Assembly: GCA_009692515.1 (NCBI GenBank)
Contig: SHZA01000016.1
Coordinates: forward strand, 1 to 45,338
Length of the DNA: 45,338 bases
From: Bdellovibrionales bacterium
GTDB lineage: Bacteria; Bdellovibrionota; FAC87; UBA2466
Direction of reading: 5' to 3'
The notes beneath the pieces were generated by a model. The model had not been told where the DNA came from and made no database searches. It was given only the letters and a program-made list of their open reading frames with translations. A program made the translations under genes and the position numbers. This document shows positions 17,104-25,019 of this stretch, piece after piece; the stretch's first letter is position 1; every line of letters begins with the position of its first letter.

Positions 17104-18063
17104 GTGAAGTTAGTAGCTTGGATTTTTTGTATTCTTCTGATTGCTAAATCTTTAGCGGTAGTGGAATCGCCAACTTCTACGTTGGCCGTTGCGGCAGATT
17201 ATTATTCCTCTAAGCATGATTACAATCAGTCATTAGATCTTTGGACTAAAGTCTACACAAGCCAACCTCAATCTGTAGAGGCTATGTTGAAGGTCTCGGA
17301 ACTAGAATTGTTGATCAAGGGGCACGAAACGGCACAGCAAACCATTCTTCAATTTCTACACAAACAAAAAAATATTCTTTCACCCTATGTGATTAAAGAT
17401 ATTCAAGGGCGACTGTGGATAATGCAGAATCGATTCATTAAAGATGAATCTCAGAGTCTATATTTGCAGGCGATTACAAAAATAAAACTTCTAGATTTTT
17501 CTCAAGGATTAGCTTTGCTGAATCAGTCGATCGCTTTGGAAAATGGAAACCTTCTTGTGTTGCAGGCAAAAACCAATTGTGAAAAAAAATTGGGTTTATT
17601 TAATAAGTTTTACGAAACATTAAAATTAGCAAGCTCAGTAGTAGAGATGAATCGGGATTGGAGTGAGAGTCTTTTAGAGGCTCAATATTACTTTAAAGAT
17701 TATGGGGATATGGTCACTTGGTTTGAGTTACAGGTGAAATCAACACTTTCTCCTAGGCAAAGGCTAGCCTCTGGAATGGCACTGATAGAAAAGGGACAGG
17801 AAAAGGAGGGGGCCTTTCTTCTTTCTCAGTTGCACGATTCTGGTAAAAGAAGTCCTGTATTTCCGATTCTTTGGTATGGCTTAGGAAGAGTCTTAATAAA
17901 ACAGCCGGCAACTATCGGCGCTGGAGTGCAATATCTAGAGAGATTTTTATCTGCCACCGGACAGGTCGATACTTTAAGTATCGATGGCTGGGATCCTTAT
18001 CGCTCCTTAGAAAAAGTGCCCGAAGTTAAGGCTTGGCTCGCAGATATCAAACAGATCCCATAG
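17104..18063 (+). CDS. Exported TPR-like repeat protein
   Basis: The 319-residue product starts at GTG and has a signal peptide (MKLVAWIFCILLIAKSLA, about 1-18). The rest is predicted all-helical, with TPR-like units such as 'AADYYSSKHDYNQSLDLWTKVYTSQPQSVEAMLKVSELEL' split over several repeats. It should be periplasmic or attached to the outer-membrane inner face, where TPR proteins act as assembly scaffolds. A GGAGAAG site lies about 12 nt before the GTG. The gene directly follows the porin-like barrel gene, so a partnership is plausible. No catalytic motif is seen. Confidence 0.7.
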   Translation: MKLVAWIFCILLIAKSLAVVESPTSTLAVAADYYSSKHDYNQSLDLWTKVYTSQPQSVEAMLKVSELELLIKGHETAQQTILQFLHKQKNILSPYVIKDIQGRLWIMQNRFIKDESQSLYLQAITKIKLLDFSQGLALLNQSIALENGNLLVLQAKTNCEKKLGLFNKFYETLKLASSVVEMNRDWSESLLEAQYYFKDYGDMVTWFELQVKSTLSPRQRLASGMALIEKGQEKEGAFLLSQLHDSGKRSPVFPILWYGLGRVLIKQPATIGAGVQYLERFLSATGQVDTLSIDGWDPYRSLEKVPEVKAWLADIKQIP

Positions 18064-18102
18064 TTGTAATACCTGGGCCCGAATACGGTATAAGGCCGTT
18101 AA

Positions 18103-18130
18103 TTGTCACTATGTAGTTACTATATACATT
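18103..18130 (+). promoter_or_regulatory. Weak promoter candidate upstream of the VWA-like lipoprotein
   Basis: TTGTCA (18103-18108) and TACATT (18125-18130) lie 16 nt apart. This would give a leader of about 140 nt before the ATG at 18277. It is the best match in the 213-bp gap after the repeat protein gene, but it is not strong. Confidence 0.25.
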
Positions 18131-18276
18131 TTGGGTAGATTTAGTCAGGGCACTAGATTTAATAGTATTCTTAGTGTTTCAGATAATTAGCTCCTCTTTT
18201 AAAGCTGGCTCTAGGCTTGCAATATTTTCCATCGGAGAATAGTTCTTTGCGCAAGATAAAATTATTGAGAAAAGAT

Positions 18277-19299
18277 ATGGAAAAATTATTTAGCTTAAAA
18301 AATGGGGCACGTTTGCTAATCGCCTTTGGATGTTTATCTTTGGGTCTAGCAGGGTGTGCTGAGAAAACAAGATTACTCCAGCAAAACTCAAATTTAAGTT
18401 TCAATCAGGATTTTAGTCCCCCACTTTTAGATATTCTATGGGTGCTAGACGACCGCTCGCAATTTTGGAACACGCCAGGAAAAACTAAGATCATAGAGGA
18501 GGCTAAGCAGTTTTTTACTAGGCTTGATAGCGCGACGACAAGTTATCAGATGGGTTTTATCACCGGAGATATGCATATAGCACAAGGCCGATTACAGCCT
18601 CTGAATAGCCCTATTGTTTTAAAGAAAAACATGGGAACTCTAGGCGAGCGCGTGGCCTTCTTTTCCTCTTTATTAACACAGGTAGCTTTCAATTCACACA
18701 CGGGTGGGCTTAATCAAAGTTTTGAAACCACTACGATTGCTTTAAGTAACGGGTTTAAACCTAGAGCTAATGTTCCTTTAGTCTTAGTTTTTCTATCGGA
18801 TGCAGATGATCACTCTACCGTGCCTACCTCGCAATCGGCTGTAGAATACTATGCAAATAAGTTTCTGGCCTTCAAAGGAAATAATCCTAACTTATTAAGA
18901 GTGTATTCCATTAACTATGAGAGATTAACCTCTGCTCAGGTCGTTGATTCCAATACACGATGTATTACTTTGTACAATGCTGAAGTTGATTCCTTAATAC
19001 CTAATTTTTTCCAAGATAGATTTTTTCAGCTAGCTCATCGCTTAACGGGTGAGACCTCAAATGTATGTGGATCTTTTTCACAAAGCATTAGTTTAAATGG
19101 ATTGCGAGTCTCGGAGTTGTCTAAACGATTTAAGATTGAAGTGCCTATTCAAGAGAGCACTTTAAGAGTTACGGTTTCATTAAATGGCCAAGTACTCAGT
19201 TCGATAAACTGGACGTATGAAGTTGCTACCAATGAGGTGGTATTTACAGAGCCACCGCCCGAAGGCAGTCGAATCGATATTAATTTCTTAGCAAAGTAA
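18277..19299 (+). CDS. VWA-like lipoprotein with degenerate metal site
   Basis: The 340-residue product has a lipoprotein signal with lipobox LAGC (24-27), so it is probably lipidated at Cys27. Residues from about 45 resemble a von Willebrand A domain: 'PLLDILWVLDDRSQF' corresponds to the first strand and metal-site loop, and 'PLVLVFLSDADDHST' to a later strand and loop. The usual DxSxS is changed (Asp-Asp-Arg-Ser-Gln), so metal binding is doubtful. The C-terminal part, with 'INWTYEVATNEVVFTEPPPEGSRIDINF', is a small beta domain found behind VWA domains in exported proteins. The ATG at 18277 is preferred over an upstream in-frame ATG at 18217 because it places the signal at the N-terminus. 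Ligand unknown. Confidence 0.7.
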   Translation: MEKLFSLKNGARLLIAFGCLSLGLAGCAEKTRLLQQNSNLSFNQDFSPPLLDILWVLDDRSQFWNTPGKTKIIEEAKQFFTRLDSATTSYQMGFITGDMHIAQGRLQPLNSPIVLKKNMGTLGERVAFFSSLLTQVAFNSHTGGLNQSFETTTIALSNGFKPRANVPLVLVFLSDADDHSTVPTSQSAVEYYANKFLAFKGNNPNLLRVYSINYERLTSAQVVDSNTRCITLYNAEVDSLIPNFFQDRFFQLAHRLTGETSNVCGSFSQSISLNGLRVSELSKRFKIEVPIQESTLRVTVSLNGQVLSSINWTYEVATNEVVFTEPPPEGSRIDINFLAK

Positions 19300-19334
19300 G
19301 AGATAGTTTGTTGTTTTGAAAAGGCAGCTACAGT

Positions 19335-19955
19335 CTACGTATTAGAGTTTTGCTGGGTACGCAGTTGTTTTAAGGCCTGCGTCCAGGTCACTAAGTTCGT
19401 TAATAGCTCGTATTCAATGGTATCTGCTAGCTCTTGATAATCTTCCTTTTCTTGGAGATTAAAAACAGAGTTTAGAATCTGCTGAAGATTACTTTCTATT
19501 TGAGACAACGTAATTCCATCCACATTTATTTTGCTAAAATCAAGGCCAACGGCTCGTTTTGTAATGGTAATGGCTTCAATAAATCGTTCTAAGCCCTCGA
19601 TACATTGAACTAGCAGTCGATTTCCATTGAGATTATCCAACTCTCGGAAAAGCTCTGCAGAACGGATAATACTTCGTTGAACGCGTTCAATCGATGAGAG
19701 AGCAATGTCGTAGCCAGTGGCAGACCATATGGCCTTGTCGGCCGTTAATATTTCTATGTCATGAGAAGATTTAGTGCTCTCCTGAAGAATCGAATTCTTT
19801 TCTGTCCATTGGTAGCGGGCGCCATTGACATTAACTCGGGTAATAACTCTTGTAGGCGGAATGGTACTAATAGCAGAGTTAATAGCCTCCTCTATTTTTA
19901 TGTTTCCTGAGGGTTCTAATTCGCAAATTGAATCATCTAATCGTAATTTAATCAT
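19335..19955 (-). CDS. Uncharacterised helical protein at the end of the flagellar cluster
   Basis: I do not recognise this 206-residue protein. The N-terminal 70 residues look alpha/beta (MIKLRLDDSICELEPSG), and the rest is predicted helical with heptad-like hydrophobic spacing ('ESNLQQILNSVFNLQEKEDYQELADTIEYELL'). It has no signal peptide, membrane segment or cysteine motif. Its start overlaps the TPR gene stop by 4 bp (ATGA type), so the two are probably translated together. It is the last gene of the minus-strand run that begins with flagellin, though 233 bp without a gene separate this pair from the FliT-like gene. A cytoplasmic adaptor role in flagellar assembly is a guess. Confidence 0.65.
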   Translation of the reverse strand: MIKLRLDDSICELEPSGNIKIEEAINSAISTIPPTRVITRVNVNGARYQWTEKNSILQESTKSSHDIEILTADKAIWSATGYDIALSSIERVQRSIIRSAELFRELDNLNGNRLLVQCIEGLERFIEAITITKRAVGLDFSKINVDGITLSQIESNLQQILNSVFNLQEKEDYQELADTIEYELLTNLVTWTQALKQLRTQQNSNT

Positions 19956-21094
19956 AGCGATCTCCCTTGTCTGTGACGGTGTAAACTCAATTCTTCGCGA
20001 AGCTTTTTAGCTTTTAAGTGGTCGGGGGATTTAATAAGAATAATACTTAGTTCACTCTCACACCCTGACCAATCATTTTGTTTTAACAAAGTAGCAGCTA
20101 GCAAATATCGATTCTCTAAATTAGAGGGGTCCTTAATAAGAGCTTGAACAATTCGAATTCTCACGGCACGCCAGTTGGCCTCGGTTTCGGCAAGAGCATA
20201 GAGCTGTTGAATGGCTACTACGTTTAAGCAATCCACATCGAGTGTCTTCTTGAAATAAAGCTGGGCGATTTCCGTTTCCCCGGTCATCTGGGCGACAATG
20301 CCAATACCACAAAATGCCTTGGCAGCAGTGGGACAAAACTCGATAGCCTGCTGAAAATAATGGGTCGCTTTTTCTAATCTTTTTCGTTGAATTTCTAAGG
20401 TGCCAAAATTGATCAAAACAACATGTGATCTTGGGTTCAAAGAAAGGGCTTGCGAATAAGAATCTGAAGCTTCATTAAATCGCTCCAAACGTGTCTGGCA
20501 ATTTCCAAAGTCCTTATGGAAATTAAAACGAGTTGCCACCGATAGTTTGCTGGCATCTCTTATTTGTGAAAAAGCATCATAGGCCGCGAGATCGTTATTT
20601 TCTTTGATAAAAGACATTCCTAAAAGCGCATTACCCTCGCTACTGCAATGAACCTCTATTAGCGCATTGAAACATTTTTTTGATGCAATGGTATCGCCTA
20701 AGCTTAAAAGACACACCCCAAGGCCCTTTAGGGCAGCTGGATTTTTAATCTCTTTCTTCAAAATAAAAGAATAAAGATTTCTAGCTAGCAGGTAGTCTTC
20801 ATTTTTCAGAAGAAGGTCTGCTTTATTTAAAACGGAAATTAACTCAGCCTGTTTATGATCGGGTGTAGCCACGGGCAGTGGCTTACGGGAGATTGGTTTC
20901 TTAACAGTGACTAGAAAACTGCGAGTTTCTGAATTGGGATCACCTTGATCAAAGGATTTTATTGCCTCCTCAACTGAAGCAATAATGGTGGGCTGCGTTG
21001 AAGGCACCACCTCTCTGACCTGGATGCTCTCTGCATCGGAAAGAATGCTAAAAAAAGGGGAGGGATTATTTTCTGAATTTATTTCTTTTACCAT
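19952..21094 (-). CDS. TPR-repeat protein in the flagellar cluster
   Basis: The 380-residue cytoplasmic protein has a disordered, acidic N-terminal 80 residues, followed by about eight tetratricopeptide repeats (about 85-370). Examples are 'ALKGLGVCLLSLGDTIASKKCFNALIEV', split across a repeat, and 'ATHYFQQAIEFCPTAAKAFCGIGI'. TPR arrays bind partner proteins. There is no glycosyltransferase domain, so it is not an OGT-type flagellin-modifying enzyme. The gene overlaps its downstream neighbour by 4 bp. No clear ribosome binding site precedes the ATG at 21094. The position suggests a scaffold or chaperone for flagellar parts, but this is inference. Confidence 0.75.
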   Translation of the reverse strand: MVKEINSENNPSPFFSILSDAESIQVREVVPSTQPTIIASVEEAIKSFDQGDPNSETRSFLVTVKKPISRKPLPVATPDHKQAELISVLNKADLLLKNEDYLLARNLYSFILKKEIKNPAALKGLGVCLLSLGDTIASKKCFNALIEVHCSSEGNALLGMSFIKENNDLAAYDAFSQIRDASKLSVATRFNFHKDFGNCQTRLERFNEASDSYSQALSLNPRSHVVLINFGTLEIQRKRLEKATHYFQQAIEFCPTAAKAFCGIGIVAQMTGETEIAQLYFKKTLDVDCLNVVAIQQLYALAETEANWRAVRIRIVQALIKDPSNLENRYLLAATLLKQNDWSGCESELSIILIKSPDHLKAKKLREELSLHRHRQGRSL

Positions 21095-21327
21095 AGCTAC
21101 TTATAGACAGAGCAAAGGCCATGCCATGGTAAAAAAGAAAAGAGGCGAGTGATGATTGCTAATTTCTGAATTTTGGAACTATAGTTTCGTCAATACCCAA
21201 ACAGGGCGACAAAGTTTTGACCTTTAAGCTGCACCTCTTTCGTGATCTTAAGCATTGTCTCTTTCAAGAGCATTTATTAATGCTTTGTTACCAAGGAGGG
21301 CTCTTAGTAACAGAGGGCGGTGTGGTG
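21095..21327. other. Gap inside the flagellar cluster with two inverted repeats
   Basis: This 233-bp stretch separates the FliT-like gene from the TPR gene, both on the minus strand. It holds AGCATT/AATGCT (loop TATT, around 21268-21283) and GTTAC/GTAAC around the end of that gene. Neither is followed by a T-run. No FliA-type promoter is visible, so whether the TPR pair belongs to the flagellar transcript is open. Confidence 0.4.
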
Positions 21328-21756
21328 CTAAGCGTCTTTAGGTCTGCTTCGTTTGCTTTGGGAGGTGCGCGTGAAACTATCAAGATGGCTTGAAGTTTTT
21401 AAATTAGATTTCAAATCTTTGATGGTTTCCGTTTTGAAAGCATCAATTTTAGAAATTAATTGAAGATCAACACTAATAATCTGATCTCCTAAAATCTTCT
21501 TTTTATCGAATAGCTTTCTTAGTGTGTTGCGGTAACTATCCATCTCAATTTCGTTGAGTGTGCACTCTTTAAAAGCTCGTGCAATTTTTAAATCTAGGGA
21601 ACGAATGAGATTAAGTAGTCGCTCTCTGTTTTCTACAAAAAAGCTGAGATTATCCCATTTACTTTTATTGGTTTGTTCCAGAAAGTGCCTGCTTAATGAA
21701 TAGAATTTTTCATAATATTTATTTTTCATTGTTAGATATTGGATGACATCTTCCAT
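21328..21756 (-). CDS. FliT-like flagellar chaperone candidate
   Basis: The 142-residue product is small, charged and fully helical, with coiled-coil potential across about 5-110. It lies 10 bp downstream of fliS, exactly where fliT lies in many flagellar operons. FliT proteins are helical chaperones of the FliD cap protein; the size and character fit, but sequence similarity cannot be judged by eye. The C-terminal 25 residues are rich in Ser, Arg and Lys and probably disordered. The assignment rests mainly on context. Confidence 0.6.
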   Translation of the reverse strand: MEDVIQYLTMKNKYYEKFYSLSRHFLEQTNKSKWDNLSFFVENRERLLNLIRSLDLKIARAFKECTLNEIEMDSYRNTLRKLFDKKKILGDQIISVDLQLISKIDAFKTETIKDLKSNLKTSSHLDSFTRTSQSKRSRPKDA

Positions 21757-21766
21757 AGGTAGCTCC

Positions 21767-22195
21767 CTAGCGTTGTTCTGCTGTTTTATTTTCTGTTTTT
21801 ACTGAAGCGATGGCTTGTTGCCATGCCTCTTGTAGCGTAACTAAAATGCCTAAAGCTTCATTGAGCTTTTCTATATTATTATCCTGGTTTCCTGCAACGA
21901 GTCGATCGGACATAAAGTCATATAGTGATTTCAGTGAGCCAGCGATCTCTCCGCCTGTTTTATAATTCAGGGTTGCACTAAGCTCATTAATAATGTCTTG
22001 AGTTCTTCCAATAAGCCTTGATTTTTCCAACGAATCTCTCTTTTCAACGGCTTGAATAGCCAGCTTTAAAAAGCGAACAGCACCTTCATATAATAGCAAA
22101 AGAACGGCCTCTTTATTGGCTGTTAAAACCTCGGTATTTCGATATTTGCTAAATGTTTTGTGAAATGCATTTTTTTTTGTACTAGGTGAGTTCAT
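21767..22195 (-). CDS. fliS: Flagellin export chaperone FliS
   Basis: FliS binds the C-terminus of flagellin in the cytoplasm, preventing early polymerisation and delivering it to the export gate. The 142-residue product has the family pattern: 'KYRNTEVLTANKEAVLLLLYEGAVRFLKLAIQAVEKRD' over helices 1 and 2, and 'DIINELSATLNYKTGGEIAGSLKSLYDFM' over helices 3 and 4. The length is usual (about 125-140) with a short N-terminal extension. It starts 3 bp after the fliD stop and is translated with it. Confidence 0.93.
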   Translation of the reverse strand: MNSPSTKKNAFHKTFSKYRNTEVLTANKEAVLLLLYEGAVRFLKLAIQAVEKRDSLEKSRLIGRTQDIINELSATLNYKTGGEIAGSLKSLYDFMSDRLVAGNQDNNIEKLNEALGILVTLQEAWQQAIASVKTENKTAEQR

Positions 22196-22198
22196 TGT

Positions 22199-23581
22199 TT
22201 AACCTCCGGCCTGGGGACTTCCAATCACGCTTTGAAAGTAATTGGTTTGTCCTTGAATAGAAGACAAAGCTGTTTGAGCTTTGGCTAACTGAATTTTTAG
22301 TGCTTCGGCCTTGGTTTCGGCCTGTTTCTCTTTTGTGCTTATATTTTTATCAACGGCTCTTATTTGGCTATTATAATTTTGAATCTGGTTGGTTAAAACT
22401 CCGCCCCCAGCGCTGGCTATAGAATTAACGGCAGTAATGACACCGGAAATAATCCCAGTAGATTCCCCGTCTCCAGCCATAAAAGAAACTACATCATCAA
22501 AGTTTGCCTCAAGCGCCGTTTGAAATTTTTTTTCATCAAAACTTAGGGTTCCAGTTTTTGTAAATTGAATTCCCAAGTCACCCAATGAACGATATTTTTT
22601 AGTCGTATCATTGAGAATATTTTTTTGAAGCGCCGTTCTTAGCCGATCTTCGGCCAATCGAATTCCATAATCTCCACCCAGGGTTTTGCTGGTATCTGTT
22701 TTCTCATCCATTTTATTTTGGCTTTGAATGAAGGTGAAAACTGCATTTAACTTTTCAACCACATCCTTCATCTTGGTGGCGGTTTTAGGAATGTCCTGTT
22801 CAATAGTAACTGTAATGGGTTTTCCGGCATCGGTGGTCCCTTTTAAATTTAAGGTGGCTCCAGGAATGATATCTTTTAATTCATTAGTAGGACTTTGAAT
22901 GTCATATCCTTGGTATCGAATAATAGCATTGGTAGCATCTCGCTGTGACTCCAGAAAAAGCTCGTCTTCACCACCTGAAAAATAGAATTCAGGAAATTTA
23001 ATATCACTCTGCGTGCCCACTCCATTTGCTTTTAACAATAATCGGAATGCCGGCTCTTCACCCGCATTATCATTTATCACGCTGGCTTTCAGTCCAGACC
23101 CTGAAGAGTTGATGACCTTTGCTACGCCCTCTAGTGTGGAGTTGTCATCATCAATAAAGATTTCCTGGCTATCGCCATTCACATCATTGAAAGTAATATA
23201 ACCTGTTCCGATTTTGGTTTCAGTTTTGTCAGATAGCGCATTGGATAGCGCTGAGGCAGAGCCTGCGAGTTGCAGTACCTCAAGGCTATGTTTGCCCTTG
23301 TCGGCAACACTTTTATCGGCACTACCCGAGACAACTTTTTCATCATCACTAGTAAAATTAAATTCTCTAATGGCAAACGGACTTCCAATTCCAGGAAGAA
23401 TCTGTTTTAGGCTATCGACTTTTGAACTGAGATCGGAAAGTAATGCGACCTTAGATTCCATTGTTACTTTTCGCTCTTCTAATTGTTGGATCGGTTTTCG
23501 TTCCGCCTGTACAGCAGAGGCGAACGCTTTTTGGAATTCGGGGCTCAAGTTAGAGACTGAATCCATTGAGATGCCGGGCAC
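22199..23581 (-). CDS. fliD: Flagellar filament capping protein FliD (HAP2)
   Basis: FliD forms the cap at the filament tip under which flagellin subunits fold. The 460-residue product has the FliD N-terminal domain (about 1-105, with 'KVALLSDLSSKVDSL'), a middle beta region with 'LKASVINDNAGEEPAFRLLLKANGVG', and the C-terminal helical domain (about 225-455) with 'MKDVVEKLNAVFTFIQSQNKMD'. It starts at GTG at 23581, supported by AGGGAGA about 6 nt upstream; the ATG five codons later is the alternative. No FliA promoter is seen just upstream, so it is probably read from the flagellin or flagellar gene promoters further up. Confidence 0.93.
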   Translation of the reverse strand: MPGISMDSVSNLSPEFQKAFASAVQAERKPIQQLEERKVTMESKVALLSDLSSKVDSLKQILPGIGSPFAIREFNFTSDDEKVVSGSADKSVADKGKHSLEVLQLAGSASALSNALSDKTETKIGTGYITFNDVNGDSQEIFIDDDNSTLEGVAKVINSSGSGLKASVINDNAGEEPAFRLLLKANGVGTQSDIKFPEFYFSGGEDELFLESQRDATNAIIRYQGYDIQSPTNELKDIIPGATLNLKGTTDAGKPITVTIEQDIPKTATKMKDVVEKLNAVFTFIQSQNKMDEKTDTSKTLGGDYGIRLAEDRLRTALQKNILNDTTKKYRSLGDLGIQFTKTGTLSFDEKKFQTALEANFDDVVSFMAGDGESTGIISGVITAVNSIASAGGGVLTNQIQNYNSQIRAVDKNISTKEKQAETKAEALKIQLAKAQTALSSIQGQTNYFQSVIGSPQAGG

Positions 23582-23722
23582 AACATTCTCCCTGTCATTA
23601 GGTTGCTTATTAAAGTTTGAATAAATTAAATGGGAAAGTAAAACTGACTTGTGAATCTATTCTCTAATTATAGATTTAAGAAGAAATGAAATCAATGAGG
23701 AAACTAATTAAATTAGTGCTTT

Positions 23723-24079
23723 TCAGAACGCTTTATTAAACTTTTTTACGTCAGGAAATTGGCTGTTTTTTTTCAATTCAAAGTGGTTATTAAAACAATT
23801 TCTCGCAGATCTCTTTAACTTAGGTCGATGCGCTAAAAGTTCAATAACAGTCTGGCTGTCAATGATTTGACCTGTAAGTTCTATTGCCTGTTTCTCTGGG
23901 GGCAAAGTTGCGATTGTTTCTGCACTTTCCAAGTTAGGTTTATTAGAATTTATTTTGGGTTTTGAAAATGGATCTTCTTTTTTTTCTTTTTCCTCCTTCC
24001 GCTGTTGAGACTTTTCTGCATTCTGAATAGATGGATTGAGAGTGAAGGGAATAGTAGGGTGTAGTGGATTAACTGCCAT
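23723..24079 (-). CDS. Uncharacterised protein between flagellin and fliD
   Basis: The 118-residue product lies where flaG occurs in many flagellar operons, and its low-complexity, charged N-terminal half (RKEEKEKKEDPF) is compatible with that family. The C-terminal half does not show the clear FlaG pattern, so I do not name it. There is no signal peptide or membrane segment. The ATG has a GAGGAG site 8 nt upstream and a FliA-type promoter candidate just before that, so it may be a class 3 flagellar gene. It could affect filament length or be a regulator of export; function unknown. Confidence 0.65.
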   Translation of the reverse strand: MAVNPLHPTIPFTLNPSIQNAEKSQQRKEEKEKKEDPFSKPKINSNKPNLESAETIATLPPEKQAIELTGQIIDSQTVIELLAHRPKLKRSARNCFNNHFELKKNSQFPDVKKFNKAF

Positions 24080-24099
24080 GATAGAGACTCCTCATAGCT

Positions 24100-24126
24100 T
24101 TATCGGCTTACTCCGGTTAAAGAGTA
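24100..24126 (-). promoter_or_regulatory. Candidate FliA (sigma-28) promoter of the flaG-position gene
   Basis: The minus strand reads TACTCTTT (24126-24119), 11 nt, then GCCGATAA (24107-24100). The -10 element is a perfect sigma-28 match and the -35 matches 5 of 8 positions of TAAAGTTT with exact spacing. Transcription would start just before the GAGGAG site of the gene at 24079. The element is embedded in the hairpin at 24102-24133. Confidence 0.5.
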
Positions 24127-24133
24127 AGCCGAT
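24102..24133. terminator. 12-bp perfect hairpin after the flagellin gene
   Basis: ATCGGCTTACTC (24102-24113) and GAGTAAGCCGAT (24122-24133) are exact inverted repeats with an 8-nt loop, 35 bp past the flagellin stop. On the minus strand (flagellin direction) no T-run follows; on the plus strand five T follow. It may stabilise or partly end the flagellin mRNA, and it overlaps a FliA-type promoter candidate. Confidence 0.55.
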
Positions 24134-24167
24134 TTTTCCCCATTTTCAGCTTACTGGTTTAACGCTA

Positions 24168-25001
24168 CTAATCTCCTATTAATTTCAGTGCTAATGACGG
24201 TTGCATATTAGCTTGCGCCAAGATGGCGACCCCGGCCTTTTGAAGGACTTGGGATTTAACGACATTTGCAGTTTCTTTAGCAATATCTGCATCTATGATT
24301 CTAGATCTTGCAGCTGACATATTTTCTTCATAGATCGATAAACTGCTTGAAATGGAATTGAGTCGTAATTGAAAGGCGCCCAATTGCGCTCTGGGTTCGG
24401 CCAGTGTTTTTACCGCATTATCAATCAACTCAATTGAATTTCTAGCCGAATCAATGTCTGTCAAATCGACATTAGAAAGACCTAAATTGGAGGTACTCAG
24501 ATCCAATTTTGAGGAATCATATTCAAGTCGATTATTTTCATTGTTGTCGGGCCCAATCTGAAAAACAAAGTTTTTGCCTTTTCCATTAAGAAGCGGAGTA
24601 TCGAAAAAATGGGTTGATTCTGATAATCGATCCATCTCCTCTTTTATTTGAACGGTTTCAAAATTGATGATTTTTCTTTCTGAATCACCCACAGTATCAC
24701 TCGAGGCTTGAATGGAGAGTTCTCGTAATCGAATGAGAAGATTACTCATGTCATTCATTCCGCCTTCAGCGACCTGCATTAAAGAAAGTGCATCTTGAGA
24801 ATTACGTCGGGCCTGTTGAATGCTTCTCACCTGTCCTTCAATGCTAGTGGCGATAGAAAGTCCCGCAGCATCATCGCTTGATTTGTTAATTCTTTTTCCA
24901 GTCGCAATGCGTTCAGCACTTTGCGCGTAGGTCTCGGATGATTCCTCGAGATGGCGTTTGGTATTCAGCGCCGCCAAATTAGTTAATATCGTGAGTGCCA
25001 T
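24168..25001 (-). CDS. fliC: Flagellin
   Basis: Flagellin is exported through the flagellum and polymerises into the filament. The 277-residue product has the conserved N-terminal D0/D1 region (about 1-140: 'SAERIATGKRINKSSDDAAGLSIATSIEGQVRSI') and C-terminal D1/D0 (about 185-277: 'NSIELIDNAVKTLAEPRAQLGAFQLRL', 'ANVVKSQVLQKAGVAILAQAN'). There is almost no variable D2/D3 region, so the filament surface is minimal. The start has AAGGAG 7 nt upstream. It is driven by a near-perfect FliA promoter, and its leader has two hairpins. Only one flagellin gene is present in the window. Confidence 0.97.
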   Translation of the reverse strand: MALTILTNLAALNTKRHLEESSETYAQSAERIATGKRINKSSDDAAGLSIATSIEGQVRSIQQARRNSQDALSLMQVAEGGMNDMSNLLIRLRELSIQASSDTVGDSERKIINFETVQIKEEMDRLSESTHFFDTPLLNGKGKNFVFQIGPDNNENNRLEYDSSKLDLSTSNLGLSNVDLTDIDSARNSIELIDNAVKTLAEPRAQLGAFQLRLNSISSSLSIYEENMSAARSRIIDADIAKETANVVKSQVLQKAGVAILAQANMQPSLALKLIGD

Positions 25002-25019
25002 GGTAAGCTCCTTTAGTTC

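Noticed and set aside
15654-17106. The 12-mer TCAACATAAGTG occurs before the barrel gene (15654-15665) and before the repeat protein gene (17095-17106)
   Set aside because: It sits at different distances from the starts and the second copy includes the GTG itself; two copies are likely chance.
19952-21094. TPR protein as an O-linked glycosyltransferase modifying flagellin
   Set aside because: The repeats fill the protein to its end and no glycosyltransferase domain is present.
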